9,449 nucleotides of DNA from Syntrophobacteria bacterium. Its GTDB lineage: Bacteria > Desulfobacterota > Syntrophobacteria > JARFUL01. Positions 1 to 7,378 of this stretch are shown piece after piece. A program made the translations under genes and the position numbers. The notes under the pieces were generated by a model. It was not told the DNA's origin. It did not search any database and saw only the letters and a program-made list of their open reading frames with translations. Numbering within the stretch: position 1 is the stretch's first letter; each line of letters starts with the position of its first letter. Location of the stretch: the NCBI GenBank assembly GCA_029289015.1, contig JARFUL010000166.1:1-9449 (forward strand), read 5' to 3'.

Positions 1-496
1 TGGACTTCTCGCCGTGCCCCGCGAGAAAGTAGAGCGTCTTCTCCTTCTCGCTCAAGAGCTTGATCAGCCCGTTGGTTATCCCCTCCTCGTTTGTTTCGGA
101 CACGGTCTGCCACCTGTCGCCCCGGGTCAAGACTATGGTGCCCCCGAACCTCACCTGGTAGCGCCGGGTGATGTCCGGCTCTCTCACCGGGTCTATGAAC
201 CTGTAGCTGAACCTCTTGGAGTAGTAGCGGTAGGTCTCCAGAAGGTCCTTGACCCTGGCAATCTGGTCCTGGCCCTCCTGGAAGAAGGCCAGCGCGTCCA
301 CATCCCCGGTGAGGGAGGCCATGATCTTTTGGGTCTGCTCGGTGAGGGTGAACTCCCCGGCTTCAGTGAGGTCTTTTCTCAGGGGGTGTCTCTGAACTAT
401 GAGGGCCACGAGCACGAGGATCCCCACGAAGAGGAGTGTGGCCGCGGTCGCGCCCAGCCCTTTGAACAGCCTAGTGCGCTTTTCGGTGTCGGACAT
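1..496 (-). CDS. GldG-like ABC transporter auxiliary protein (3' end beyond window)
   Basis: The first 165 residues are visible; the C-terminus lies off the left edge. A short charged N-terminus is followed by one hydrophobic segment at about residues 16-34 (LLFVGILVLVALIV), which would anchor it in the inner membrane with the rest outside. Next comes the pattern of the GldG / ABC_transp_aux family: 'LRKDLTEAGEFTLTEQT' (about 39-55), 'VKDLLETYRYYS' (82-93) with 'FIDPVREPD' (100-108), and 'LYFLAGHGEKS' at the visible end. Family members partner a Gld-type ATPase and permease; the substrate is unknown outside gliding bacteria. The ATG at 496 lies 6 nt after the permease stop and has a GGAGGGGG ribosome site about 10 nt upstream, so it is the last visible gene of the ABC operon. 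Identification of the family is firm; the transported substrate cannot be told. Confidence 0.85.
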   Translation of the reverse strand, partial: MSDTEKRTRLFKGLGATAATLLFVGILVLVALIVQRHPLRKDLTEAGEFTLTEQTQKIMASLTGDVDALAFFQEGQDQIARVKDLLETYRYYSKRFSYRFIDPVREPDITRRYQVRFGGTIVLTRGDRWQTVSETNEEGITNGLIKLLSEKEKTLYFLAGHGEKS

Positions 497-502
497 TGCC
501 GG

Positions 503-1273
503 CTACCCCCTCCACTTGCGGGATTCCATGTATCTCAGGGTGAGGAAGATGAAGAACAGGGGCAGGATCAGGTAGTAGGCCACGTCCCTCGAGTCCAGGA
601 CCCCCTTGGCCAGGTTCTCGAAGTGCCCGGTGATGGCCAGGTAGCCCAAGACCTTGCCGAAGGTGCCCCCCGCGAGCTGCTCGGACCAGCCTATGATCCA
701 CAGCATCAGCCCCCCGCCGAAGGCCAGAACAGCCGCGATGATCTGGTTCTCGGTGAGCGCAGAGGTGAAGATCCCGAGGGACAAAAGCGCGCCGCCAAGA
801 AGCATGAGCCCGAAGTAGCCGCTGAGAACCACCATGAGCTCGAGCCGGGTGAGCGCGAAGAGAAGGCCCATCGCGGGCGCGGTGCCCAGGAGCATCAGGC
901 AGCAAAGGGTGAGCGCGGCCAGGTACTTGCCCAGCACAATGGCCTTGTCCCCCACCGGATAGGTGAACAACAGCTCCACCGTGCCCGCGCGCCTCTCCTC
1001 AGCCATGAGGCGCATGGTGAGGAAGGGGCAGACCAGGAGCAGGACTATGCTCAGATCAACGAAGAAGGGCCTCACCACCATCTCGGTCGCGTTGAGCTGG
1101 CTGATGTATGCGGGGTTGCGGCCCACCTGGAAGCTCACCACGTGAAAGTAGCCCACCGTGGACCAGAAGAAGTATCCCGCGAGCACCAGGAAGCTGGCGC
1201 ACACCACGTAGAAGATGGGCGACGCGAACAGGGAGTAGCACTCCCTCTTGTAGATTGCCCAGAGCCCCTTCAC
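503..1273 (-). CDS. ABC-2 type permease, GldF-like
   Basis: A 256-residue integral membrane protein forming the channel half of an ABC exporter. Six hydrophobic segments are visible at about residues 18-38, 70-88, 112-138, 146-170, 176-195 and 231-247. Between the second and third is the cytoplasmic motif 'RRAGTVELLFTYPV' (95-108), typical of ABC-2 permeases of the GldF/NosY type. The length matches GldF-like proteins (around 240-260 residues). The start is a GTG at 1273 whose G and T overlap the ATPase TGA stop (GTGA), preceded by GAGGAGG inside the ATPase gene, so translation is coupled. It sits between its ATPase and a GldG-like auxiliary protein, the usual order in Gld-type cassettes. Family assignment is secure; cargo is unknown. 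Confidence 0.9.
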   Translation of the reverse strand: MKGLWAIYKRECYSLFASPIFYVVCASFLVLAGYFFWSTVGYFHVVSFQVGRNPAYISQLNATEMVVRPFFVDLSIVLLLVCPFLTMRLMAEERRAGTVELLFTYPVGDKAIVLGKYLAALTLCCLMLLGTAPAMGLLFALTRLELMVVLSGYFGLMLLGGALLSLGIFTSALTENQIIAAVLAFGGGLMLWIIGWSEQLAGGTFGKVLGYLAITGHFENLAKGVLDSRDVAYYLILPLFFIFLTLRYMESRKWRG

Positions 1274-2205
1274 GACGTCTCATCCTCCTCGGTGACCAGG
1301 TGCATGAAGACATCCTCCAGGGTCACCTCCTGGCTCCTCAGCTCCTTGAGGTCGAACCCCCCCTCAACCAGCCTTCTGGCCATCTCGGCCCTCGCGTCGG
1401 CCCCCCTTGAGACCTCCACCTCCATGGTCCCCTCGTCATCCAGTTGGGAGACCGACTCCACCCCCGGGACCTCGGAGATGAGCCTCGACGCGGAAGGCCC
1501 GTCTTTTCCCACCTTTACGATGACCTTGGGCGCGCCCTTCATCCGGGCCGCGAGGTTGTCCGCGGTGTCGGTGGCCACGATGCGCCCCTTGTTTATGATG
1601 ACCACCCTGTCGCAGACCTTCTTCACCTCCGGCAGGATGTGGCTGGAGAGCAGGATGGTGTGGTCCTCCCCCAGGGAGAGGATGAGCTTTCTTATCTCCA
1701 CGGTCTGCGCGGGGTCGAGGCCGATGGTGGGCTCGTCCAGGATGAGGATCCGCGGGTCGCCGATGAGGGCCTGCGCGATGCCCACCCTCTGGCGAAACCC
1801 CTTGGAGAGCCTGGCGATTATGCTGTTTTTCCTCTCGGTGAGGCGGCAGATCTCCATCACCCGGTCCAGCTCCTTGGCCCTAGCCGCGCGGTCAAGCCCC
1901 TTGACCTCCGCCGCGAACCTGAGAAACGCGGACACGGTCATCTCACGGTAGAGCGGCACGTTCTCCGGCAGGTAGCCGATGAGGGAGCGCACCTTGAGCG
2001 GGGCCATGGACGCGTCGTTGCCGTCCACCAAAACCTTGCCCCTGGTGGGGGGCATGAAGCAGGTGATGATCTTCAGCGTGGTGGTCTTCCCCGCCGCGTT
2101 GGGGCCCAGGAAACCCACCACCTCCCCCGCGCCCACGGAAAAAGAGACGTCTTCGAGCGCGCGGGTGAGGCCGTAGTACTTGGTTAGGTTTTCGACCTGG
2201 ATCAC
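1270..2205 (-). CDS. ABC transporter ATPase, GldA-like
   Basis: A 311-residue nucleotide-binding subunit that would power the neighbouring permease from the cytoplasm. Motifs in order: Walker A GPNAAGKTT (34-42), with Ala where Gly is commoner; Q-loop region GYLPENVPLY (77-86), carrying Glu instead of Gln; signature LSKGFRQRVG (133-142); Walker B ILILDEPT (153-160); D-loop GLDP (162-165); H-loop His189. A C-terminal extension from about 225 to 311 ('KVIVKVG', 'EVTLEDVFMHLV') is typical of ATPases serving ABC-2 permeases of the Gld/CcmA type. The GTG start at 2205 has GGAGGT 10 nt upstream. The gene follows the zinc-ribbon gene by 49 nt and overlaps the permease start by 4 nt. The substitutions in the Walker A and Q-loop do not remove catalytic Lys or Glu, so it is probably active. 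Confidence 0.92.
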   Translation of the reverse strand: MIQVENLTKYYGLTRALEDVSFSVGAGEVVGFLGPNAAGKTTTLKIITCFMPPTRGKVLVDGNDASMAPLKVRSLIGYLPENVPLYREMTVSAFLRFAAEVKGLDRAARAKELDRVMEICRLTERKNSIIARLSKGFRQRVGIAQALIGDPRILILDEPTIGLDPAQTVEIRKLILSLGEDHTILLSSHILPEVKKVCDRVVIINKGRIVATDTADNLAARMKGAPKVIVKVGKDGPSASRLISEVPGVESVSQLDDEGTMEVEVSRGADARAEMARRLVEGGFDLKELRSQEVTLEDVFMHLVTEEDETS

Positions 2206-2231
2206 TTCCTGGGTGACCTCCCTGGCCGCGG

Positions 2232-2247
2232 CCCGGTCGGGACCGGG
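2232..2247 (-). other. short GC hairpin between zinc-ribbon and ABC ATPase genes
   Basis: CCCGGTC-CC-GACCGGG is a perfect inverted repeat in the 49 nt gap just ahead of the ATPase ribosome site. There is no T-tract after it on the minus strand, so it is not an intrinsic terminator. It could act as an RNA processing or stabilising hairpin that sets different levels for the upstream and ABC genes, but that is inference. Confidence 0.4.
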
Positions 2248-2254
2248 GAGCGGC

Positions 2255-2485
2255 CTATAAGATGATGAGCGAGCCCGGGCCCTTTTCCTGGTCCCTCTTC
2301 TTGCCCACCTGGGTCATGCACCTCTGGCACAGATATTCGAAAAGCTCCCCGTCGGGAAGTACGAGGAGCAGTCTCTTTACCACCGGTACGAGGCCCCCGC
2401 ATTTCGGGCAGTGAAGCGCGGTGGCCTCAAAGGACTCGAAATCTTTATTTTTTTGTCCCGGGGTCCGCATAGACAGCGCTCTCAT
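2255..2485 (-). CDS. small zinc-ribbon protein of unknown function
   Basis: A 76-residue predicted cytoplasmic protein with two Cys-x2-Cys knuckles, CPKCGG (Cys26, Cys29) and CQRC (Cys53, Cys56), spaced as in a treble-clef or zinc-ribbon fold that would bind one Zn ion. Between them is a hydrophobic beta-like stretch (about 37-44) ending in a PDGE turn (44-47). The tail is Lys/Glu-rich. No signal peptide or membrane segment is seen. It lies 33 nt after dnaJ and 49 nt before the ABC ATPase, on the same strand, so it is probably co-transcribed with both. The start is uncertain: ATG at 2485 and an in-frame ATG at 2470 are both possible and neither has a good ribosome site. I do not recognise a named family; nucleic-acid or protein binding is possible but not shown. 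Confidence 0.7.
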   Translation of the reverse strand: MRALSMRTPGQKNKDFESFEATALHCPKCGGLVPVVKRLLLVLPDGELFEYLCQRCMTQVGKKRDQEKGPGSLIIL

Positions 2486-2518
2486 GGTCCGAAACTATAC
2501 CTGCCGGAGCCTGACTGA

Positions 2519-3646
2519 TCAGCTCGCGGACTTTGTTTCCTTGCCTTTGAAGAGCTTCTTTATGGTCTCCCCCAGACCCTCTTTCTCCCCCTGCGCGGCG
2601 AACTCCCTCAAGAGCTCCTCCTGGAACTTGTTCACCTTGCGGGGGATCTTCACATCCAGCTCCACGTAGAGTTCGCCCTTGCCGTGCCCCCTGAGGAGAG
2701 GCATCCCCTCGCCGGAAAGCTTCAGCATGGTCCCCGGCTGGACCCCCCTCGGGATCTCGAGGGTCGCGTCGCCGTAGAGGGTGGGGACTTCGATCTTGTC
2801 CCCGAGGATCGCCTGGATGAAGCTTATGGGGATCCTGCATATGAGGTCGGCCCCCCGCCTCTCGTAGAAATCGTGGGGCCTGACGAGGATCCTGACGTAG
2901 AGGTCTCCGGGCGGCCCGCCGGTCTGGCCGGCCTCACCCTCCCCGGTGAGCCTCAGCCGGGTGCCGTGGTCCACCCCTGCCGGTATCTTCACCGAGACCG
3001 TCCTCCTGCCCGATCTGCGCCCGCTGCCGGAGCATGGACCGCAGGGGTTTTCCAGCACCTCGCCCATGCCGTGGCACTCCGGGCAGGTGTTCGCGATCCT
3101 GAAGAACCCCTGGCTCCTCACCACCTGGCCGCTTCCCTGGCAGGTGGGGCAGACCTTCCTGCCGGAGCTTCCGTTTGCGCCTCCCGCACCCCCGCACTCC
3201 TCGCAGACCAGGTAGGTGTTCAGGCTGACCTCCACCTCCTTGCCGAACGCGGCCTCGTCCAGGTCGATCATCAGGTCCATGGAGAGGTCGCTGCCGGGGA
3301 AGACCGAGCTCCGCCTGCCCCTGCCCGGGCCCATACCGCCCATGCCGAAGAACTCCTCGAACAGGGACCCGAAGGAGGAGAAGATATCCTCGAAGCCGTG
3401 GAAACCTCTGAACCCGATGTTCTCCAGCCCCGCGTGGCCGTACTGGTCGTAGAGGGCCCTCTTTTCGGAGTCCCTCAAGACCTCGTAGGCCTCCGACGCC
3501 TCCTTGAACCTCTCCTCCGCGTCCCTGTCGTCGGGGTTGCGGTCGGGGTGGTACTTCAGGGCCCTGGCCCGGTAGGCCTTTTTTATCTCCTCCGGGAACG
3601 CGGACCTCTCGACCCCCAGCACCTCGTAGTAGTCTCGTTTTGCCAT
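2519..3646 (-). CDS. dnaJ: type I DnaJ (Hsp40) co-chaperone
   Basis: A 375-residue full-length type I J-protein, which stimulates DnaK ATPase and delivers unfolded substrates in the cytoplasm. The J domain (about 4-70) has the essential HPD tripeptide at 33-35. A short Gly/Phe region follows (78-105), then four CxxCxGxG zinc-centre repeats, all intact: Cys148/151, Cys166/169, Cys188/191 and Cys202/205. The C-terminal substrate-binding domains run from about 215 to 335 ('[13 protein letters not shown]', '[13 protein letters not shown]'). Length is normal for the family. The ATG at 3646 gives the standard [12 protein letters not shown] beginning but has no Shine-Dalgarno sequence ahead of it; the leader is AT-rich. 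dnaK and grpE are not adjacent here; the next genes are a zinc-ribbon protein and an ABC exporter. A weak ribosome site and separate promoter suggest independent control from any dnaK operon. Confidence 0.96.
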   Translation of the reverse strand: MAKRDYYEVLGVERSAFPEEIKKAYRARALKYHPDRNPDDRDAEERFKEASEAYEVLRDSEKRALYDQYGHAGLENIGFRGFHGFEDIFSSFGSLFEEFFGMGGMGPGRGRRSSVFPGSDLSMDLMIDLDEAAFGKEVEVSLNTYLVCEECGGAGGANGSSGRKVCPTCQGSGQVVRSQGFFRIANTCPECHGMGEVLENPCGPCSGSGRRSGRRTVSVKIPAGVDHGTRLRLTGEGEAGQTGGPPGDLYVRILVRPHDFYERRGADLICRIPISFIQAILGDKIEVPTLYGDATLEIPRGVQPGTMLKLSGEGMPLLRGHGKGELYVELDVKIPRKVNKFQEELLREFAAQGEKEGLGETIKKLFKGKETKSAS

Positions 3647-3697
3647 CAGAGAATAGTATTACAAAATCAGAGCCACTTAAAGATATAAACACACTAT

Positions 3698-3726
3698 TTT
3701 CTAATCACCAAAAGCCCCTTTGTCAA
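3698..3726 (-). promoter_or_regulatory. candidate sigma-70 promoter for dnaJ cluster
   Basis: On the minus strand TTGACA (3726-3721) matches the -35 consensus exactly. After a 17 nt spacer comes TAGAAA (3703-3698), 4 of 6 matches to the -10 box. Predicted transcription start is near 3691, giving a leader of about 45 nt before the dnaJ ATG at 3646. The spacer contains AAAG-GGG-CTTT, a small inverted repeat that could be an operator but is too short to be convincing. No CIRCE-type repeat or clear sigma-32 box is seen. Confidence 0.6.
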
Positions 3727-3863
3727 GGCCGCTCGTATCACGCGCCGGGCTTGCTCTTCATGCGGACCTATGGAGAGCCGGGGGAGATGAAAGCCCCTGG
3801 CTTACCCGGAGCACGGGCCGCGGCAGGGCTAAAGATAACTTAATCTTCTACTTTAAGTTTACT
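3727..3863. other. intergenic region with GC-rich hairpin core and AT-rich flank
   Basis: This stretch separates the second deaminase stop (3864) from the dnaJ promoter and holds no convincing gene. The core forms a hairpin on the plus strand: AGCCGGGGG (3776-3784) pairs with CCCCTGGCT (3794-3802), one G-T pair included, around a 9 nt loop. It is followed by CCCG-GAGCA-CGGG (3805-3817) and GCCGCGGC. The strand switches abruptly to AT-rich DNA from about 3830. No T-tract follows the hairpins on the minus strand, so termination of the deaminase operon here would have to be factor-dependent. No tRNA or known riboswitch pattern is recognised. Confidence 0.4.
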
Positions 3864-5189
3864 TTATATATTGTTGTAACTAAAGTATTTATTTCTTATG
3901 GAGTTGACCTCGGATAAGACCCGCGGCAGGTCAATGGTGGTGTGCTCTTTGTCCCTGAGGAGCACCCTGCCCGCGACCACCACGTCCCGCACGTCGCCCC
4001 TCTTGAGGAAGGACGCGGCGGTTCGCCTCGGGTCTCTTCGCGGGGCCAGGCGGGGCGCGCCCAGGTCTGCGACCATGAGGTCCGCGTGGAAACCCTCTTC
4101 GAGCCTCCCCACATCGGGGCCGAACCCCAGCGCGGCCGCGGCCCCCCATGTTGCGGAGGCCAGCGCGTCCTCCCAGGTGAGCTCGGAGAGGGTTTGCGCG
4201 GTGCGCATCTCGGCCAGGATGTTCAGGTCGTTGTTGGAGGCCGCGCCGTCGGTGCCCAGCGCGATCCTCACCCCTTTCGCCAGCATCTCCCCCACCCGCG
4301 CGAGCCCCGAGGCCAGCTTCATGTTGGACTCCGGGCAGTGGATGACTGCTGAGCCCGCGCCTGCAATGAGCTCGATCTCTTCGGGGTCCAGGTAGATGCA
4401 GTGGACGAGATGGGTCGAATCGTCAAGGATTCCGAGGACTTTAAGGAGCCTCCCGGGCCTCTTTCCCCTGCTCTTTAAGACCTCTTCCACCTCCCAGGCC
4501 GTCTCCGCAAGATGGATGAGAAAAGGCGCGGAGAAATCCCGGGCCGCGTCCTTGGCCCTGGCGAGGGTCCCCTCGGAACAGGTGTGGGGGGTGTGGCAGA
4601 ATATTGCGGGGGTTATCAGGGGAGAGACCCCGGTCCATTCCTCGAGGAAATCCCGGGCATTCTCAACGTTTCTCTCGGGGTCCGGGACGCCGGGAGCGGG
4701 AAAGTCGATCACCCCCTGGCCGAGCATGGCCCTTATCCCCGCCTCCCTCGCGGCCCTGGCCGCCTCCCCCTCGAAGAAGTAGCCGTCTGCGAACGCGGTT
4801 ATCCCGGCGGAAAGCATCTCTGCCACCGCGAGCATGGACCCCCAGTAGACCATCTCGGGGGTGAGCCTTGCCTCTGCAGGGAAGATGTGGTCCGTGAGCC
4901 AGGTCATGAGCGGAAGGTCGTCCGCCAACCCCCGAAACAGCGTCATGGCCGCGTGGGTGTGGCCGTTTATGAGGCCGGGCATCACGAGGCAGCCGGACGC
5001 GTCCAGGGTCGAGCCGGCCGAAAAGCGGGCCGCTTCGGGGGCCGGGCCTATGCCCGCTATCCGGCCCTCCCGCACGGCCACGAAGCCGGGGTCGAACACA
5101 TTGTCTTCCGCGTCCAGGGTGAGGACCACGCCCCCCGTTATGAGAAGGTCTACCTCCCCGGGTACGCGGTCTCGCGCCTCTTCGGCCAA
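3864..5189 (-). CDS. MtaD-like amidohydrolase, divergent second copy
   Basis: A 441-residue metal-dependent hydrolase of the MTA/SAH deaminase (MtaD/TrzN) family, predicted to remove the 6-amino group of a 5'-modified adenosine. The catalytic set is intact: His77 and His79 in NGHTHA, His226 with Glu229 in HLAET, His263 in LVHC and Asp314 in GTDGAASNND. It aligns with the upstream paralogue through most of its length, but the stretch after 'EM' (327-328) is about 8 residues shorter. The C-terminal part also differs: an Arg-rich 'APRRDPRRTAASFLKRGDV' replaces the 'TPVYNHYSHLVYAA' segment typical of MtaD. Start is a TTG at 5189, 2 nt past the previous stop with GGGGGA just upstream; this start aligns the N-terminus with the paralogue. 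The last codons are unusually AT-rich (ending KYFSYNNI). Altered substrate choice, such as SAH, 5'-deoxyadenosine or a non-purine, is plausible but unproven. Confidence 0.85.
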   Translation of the reverse strand: MAEEARDRVPGEVDLLITGGVVLTLDAEDNVFDPGFVAVREGRIAGIGPAPEAARFSAGSTLDASGCLVMPGLINGHTHAAMTLFRGLADDLPLMTWLTDHIFPAEARLTPEMVYWGSMLAVAEMLSAGITAFADGYFFEGEAARAAREAGIRAMLGQGVIDFPAPGVPDPERNVENARDFLEEWTGVSPLITPAIFCHTPHTCSEGTLARAKDAARDFSAPFLIHLAETAWEVEEVLKSRGKRPGRLLKVLGILDDSTHLVHCIYLDPEEIELIAGAGSAVIHCPESNMKLASGLARVGEMLAKGVRIALGTDGAASNNDLNILAEMRTAQTLSELTWEDALASATWGAAAALGFGPDVGRLEEGFHADLMVADLGAPRLAPRRDPRRTAASFLKRGDVRDVVVAGRVLLRDKEHTTIDLPRVLSEVNSIRNKYFSYNNI

Positions 5190-5191
5190 GG

Positions 5192-6517
5192 CTATCCCCC
5201 GAACAAGGTGGCTATCTCCCCCACCCTGGCCTTAATCATCTCCACGTCGAGGCTGGTGAACAGGCCGTCGCGGTAGAGGACCTTTCCGTTCACCACGGTA
5301 TGGATGACGTCTGCGCCGCACGCGGCATAGACCAGGTGGGAGTAATGGTTGTAGACCGGGGTGAGGTGGGGCTTGTTGAAGTCCACCACTATAAGGTCCG
5401 CGGCCATCCCCTTCTCTATCATCCCCGTGTTTCCGCTGATCCCCAGAACCCCCGCGGAGCCCCTGGTGGCCACCTTGAGGCAGGTCTTCGCGTCCATCAC
5501 CGTGGGATCGAGGGTGAAGACCTTGTGGGCCTTGGCCACGAAGTCCATCTCGGAGAACATGTCGAGGTCGTTGTTGGACGCGGCCCCGTCGGTGCCCAGC
5601 CCCACGGTTATTCCCAGGTCCAGCATCTCGGGCAGGGGCGCGATGCCGGTCGCGAGCTTCATGTTGGACTCCTGGTTGTGCGCGACCCTGACGCGGGCTT
5701 CGGCCATGAGCTCCATCTCTTCCCTGTCCAGGACCACGCAGTGGACGCCCACGAACCCCTCGCTGAACATGCCGAGCCTGTAAAGGTGCCGCGCGGGGGT
5801 TGTGCCGTATCTCTCCGTGATCTGGGCCACCTCGTTTTGGGACTCCGCCATGTGCATCTTTAAAGAGGTCCCGGTCTCTTCGGCCAGGTCGCGGCACTTG
5901 AGAAGCAGGTCCGGGGAGCAGGTGTAGACCGCGTGGGGCTCCACCGCGACGGAGACCAGGGGGTGGTCCCGCCACTCCTCTATCAGCTCCCTGGTGAAGG
6001 TGAGCCCGTTCTCGCTCTCGCCGTAGTTGGGCGAGGGAAAGTCGTAGAGCACCTCTCCCACCACCGCGCGGATCTCGCAGTCCGCCGCGGCCCGGGCCAC
6101 CTGGTCCTCGAAGATGTACATGTCGCAGAAGGAGGTGGTGCCCGAGGCCAGCATCTCCGCTATGGCCAGCATGGCCCCCCAGTAGACCATGTCCCGGTTG
6201 AGCTTCTTTTCCGCGGGAAAGATGTAGTCATTGAGCCAGGTCATGAGCTCCAGGTCGTCGGCCAGCCCCCGAAACAGCGTCATGGACGCGTGGGTGTGCG
6301 CGTTTATGAGCCCGGGCATGATCACCCCTGAGCGCGCGTCCAGGGTCTCTTCGGGCCCGAAGAGGGCGGCCGCGTCGGCCGCGGGTCCCAGCCAGTGTAT
6401 CCTCCCGTCCTTCACCGCGACCGCGCCGTCATGGATGACATCGAGCGCGTCATTCATCGTTATTACGGTGCCCGGGGAGATGAGAAGGTCCACCCGCTCC
6501 ACTTCAGGATTTGTCAT
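5192..6517 (-). CDS. mtaD: 5'-methylthioadenosine / S-adenosylhomocysteine deaminase family
   Basis: A 441-residue cytoplasmic amidohydrolase. MtaD enzymes convert MTA to 5'-methylthioinosine and SAH to S-inosylhomocysteine, with release of ammonia. Metal and catalytic residues are all visible: His74 and His76 (NAHTHA), His222 and Glu225 (MHMAE), His259 (VGVHC) and Asp310 (GTDGAASNND). Other family marks are 'MTLFRGLADDLELMTWL' (79-95), 'YIFPAEKKL' (98-106) and the C-terminal 'HLTPVYNHYSHLVYAACGA' (384-402). Length is normal. The ATG at 6517 shares its A with the phosphorylase stop (TGATG) and has GGAG 8 nt upstream, so it is translationally coupled. An upstream extension in the same frame is the shadow of the phosphorylase gene. 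The neighbour supplies the next step, cleavage of the inosine-type product. Adenosine or 5'-deoxyadenosine are possible alternative substrates. Confidence 0.9.
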   Translation of the reverse strand: MTNPEVERVDLLISPGTVITMNDALDVIHDGAVAVKDGRIHWLGPAADAAALFGPEETLDARSGVIMPGLINAHTHASMTLFRGLADDLELMTWLNDYIFPAEKKLNRDMVYWGAMLAIAEMLASGTTSFCDMYIFEDQVARAAADCEIRAVVGEVLYDFPSPNYGESENGLTFTRELIEEWRDHPLVSVAVEPHAVYTCSPDLLLKCRDLAEETGTSLKMHMAESQNEVAQITERYGTTPARHLYRLGMFSEGFVGVHCVVLDREEMELMAEARVRVAHNQESNMKLATGIAPLPEMLDLGITVGLGTDGAASNNDLDMFSEMDFVAKAHKVFTLDPTVMDAKTCLKVATRGSAGVLGISGNTGMIEKGMAADLIVVDFNKPHLTPVYNHYSHLVYAACGADVIHTVVNGKVLYRDGLFTSLDVEMIKARVGEIATLFGG

Positions 6518-7338
6518 CAGATCTTCTCCACGGTCCTCTCGATCAGCTCCACCAGGATGGCCGCGGCCCTTTCGCCCTGGGAAACCACCTCCTCGATGGT
6601 TATGGGCCTGTGGTCGTCCGGGTAGTGCACGTTGGTGATCACCGCGACCCCGAGGATCTCCATCCCGAGTTGGCACGCGGCGGTCACCTCGGGCACGGTG
6701 GACATCCCCACCGCGTCCGCGCCCATGTTCCTCAGCATCAGCGTCTCCGCCAGGGTCTCGATCTGGGGGCCTGTGACCCAGACGTAGACCCCCTCGCGCA
6801 CCTCCACCCCGATCTCCTTCGCGGAGTCCCGGGCCAACTCCATGAGCCTCGGGGAATAGGGAGTCTTCAGGTCCGGGAACCTCGGCCCCCACTCCTCGAG
6901 GTTCTCGCCTCTAAGCGGGCTGAGCTGGGGGAGGTTTATATGGTCCTTTATGAGCATCAGGTCACCGGTGTTGAACGTAAGGTTGAGTCCCCCGGTCGCG
7001 CAGGTGACCGCGAGGCGTTTCGCGCCCAGGGCCGCGAGTATCCGCACGGGCCGCACCACCTCTCTCAGGTCGTATCCCTCGTAGTGGTGGAACCTGCCCT
7101 GGAGCGCGGCCACCCTCTTCCCGCCGAGGCTCCCCAGGATGAGCCTTCCCCTGTGGCTGGGCACGGTGGAGACCGGAAAGTGGGGGATCTCCCCGTAGGG
7201 GATGACCGCGTCCGCGTCGATGCGCTCCGCGAGCCCGCCGAGACCCGTGCCGAGGATTATCCCCACCTCCCGGGGCCCGGGAGCCCTCTCCCTGATAAAC
7301 GCGGCAGCCCCCTCTACCCGTTCGAGCTCAACATCCAT
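6517..7338 (-). CDS. class I purine nucleoside phosphorylase family; predicted methylthioinosine phosphorylase
   Basis: A 273-residue enzyme of the trimeric PNP/MTAP family, which cleaves purine nucleosides with phosphate to free base and ribose-1-phosphate. Visible parts: phosphate loop GTGLGG (30-35), His62 and Arg65 in SHRGRL, GRFHHYEGY (81-89), TGGLN (115-119), GPQIET with Glu194 (190-195), GMSTVPE (211-217) and ITN with Asn236 (234-236). Glu194 and Asn236 correspond to human PNP Glu201 and Asn243, which read 6-oxopurines; MTAPs have Asp at the latter. At the position of human PNP His257, which holds the 5'-hydroxyl, this protein has Ile248, hydrophobic as in MTAPs. The mix fits 5'-methylthioinosine. 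The ATG at 7338 has AGGAG 8 nt upstream and matches the family N-terminus. It leads an operon with two MtaD-type deaminases. Ordinary inosine/guanosine phosphorylase activity is the main alternative. Confidence 0.88.
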   Translation of the reverse strand: MDVELERVEGAAAFIRERAPGPREVGIILGTGLGGLAERIDADAVIPYGEIPHFPVSTVPSHRGRLILGSLGGKRVAALQGRFHHYEGYDLREVVRPVRILAALGAKRLAVTCATGGLNLTFNTGDLMLIKDHINLPQLSPLRGENLEEWGPRFPDLKTPYSPRLMELARDSAKEIGVEVREGVYVWVTGPQIETLAETLMLRNMGADAVGMSTVPEVTAACQLGMEILGVAVITNVHYPDDHRPITIEEVVSQGERAAAILVELIERTVEKI

Positions 7339-7378
7339 TGGCGCGTCTCCTGCAAGCATGCCCCCAAGTGTCCCCTCG

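Noticed and set aside
14..1951. Long plus-strand open frame of 645 codons
   Set aside because: It lies opposite the GldG-like, permease and ABC ATPase genes, which have clear family motifs. The translation is low-complexity, rich in Glu/His/Gly/Pro, and is explained by the GC-rich codon bias of the minus-strand genes.
3660..3675. Sigma-54-like TGGCTC...TTGTA ahead of dnaJ
   Set aside because: The -12 GC is GT, and transcription would start about 5 nt before the ATG. The upstream TTGACA promoter fits better.
2684..3688. Plus-strand open frame of 334 codons opposite dnaJ
   Set aside because: It is a mirror of dnaJ, which is complete with all its motifs; the plus-strand product has no recognisable feature.
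3640..3843. Small plus-strand open frames in the dnaJ-deaminase gap
   Set aside because: They have no ribosome site and no protein-like pattern, and they overlap the dnaJ promoter and hairpin region.
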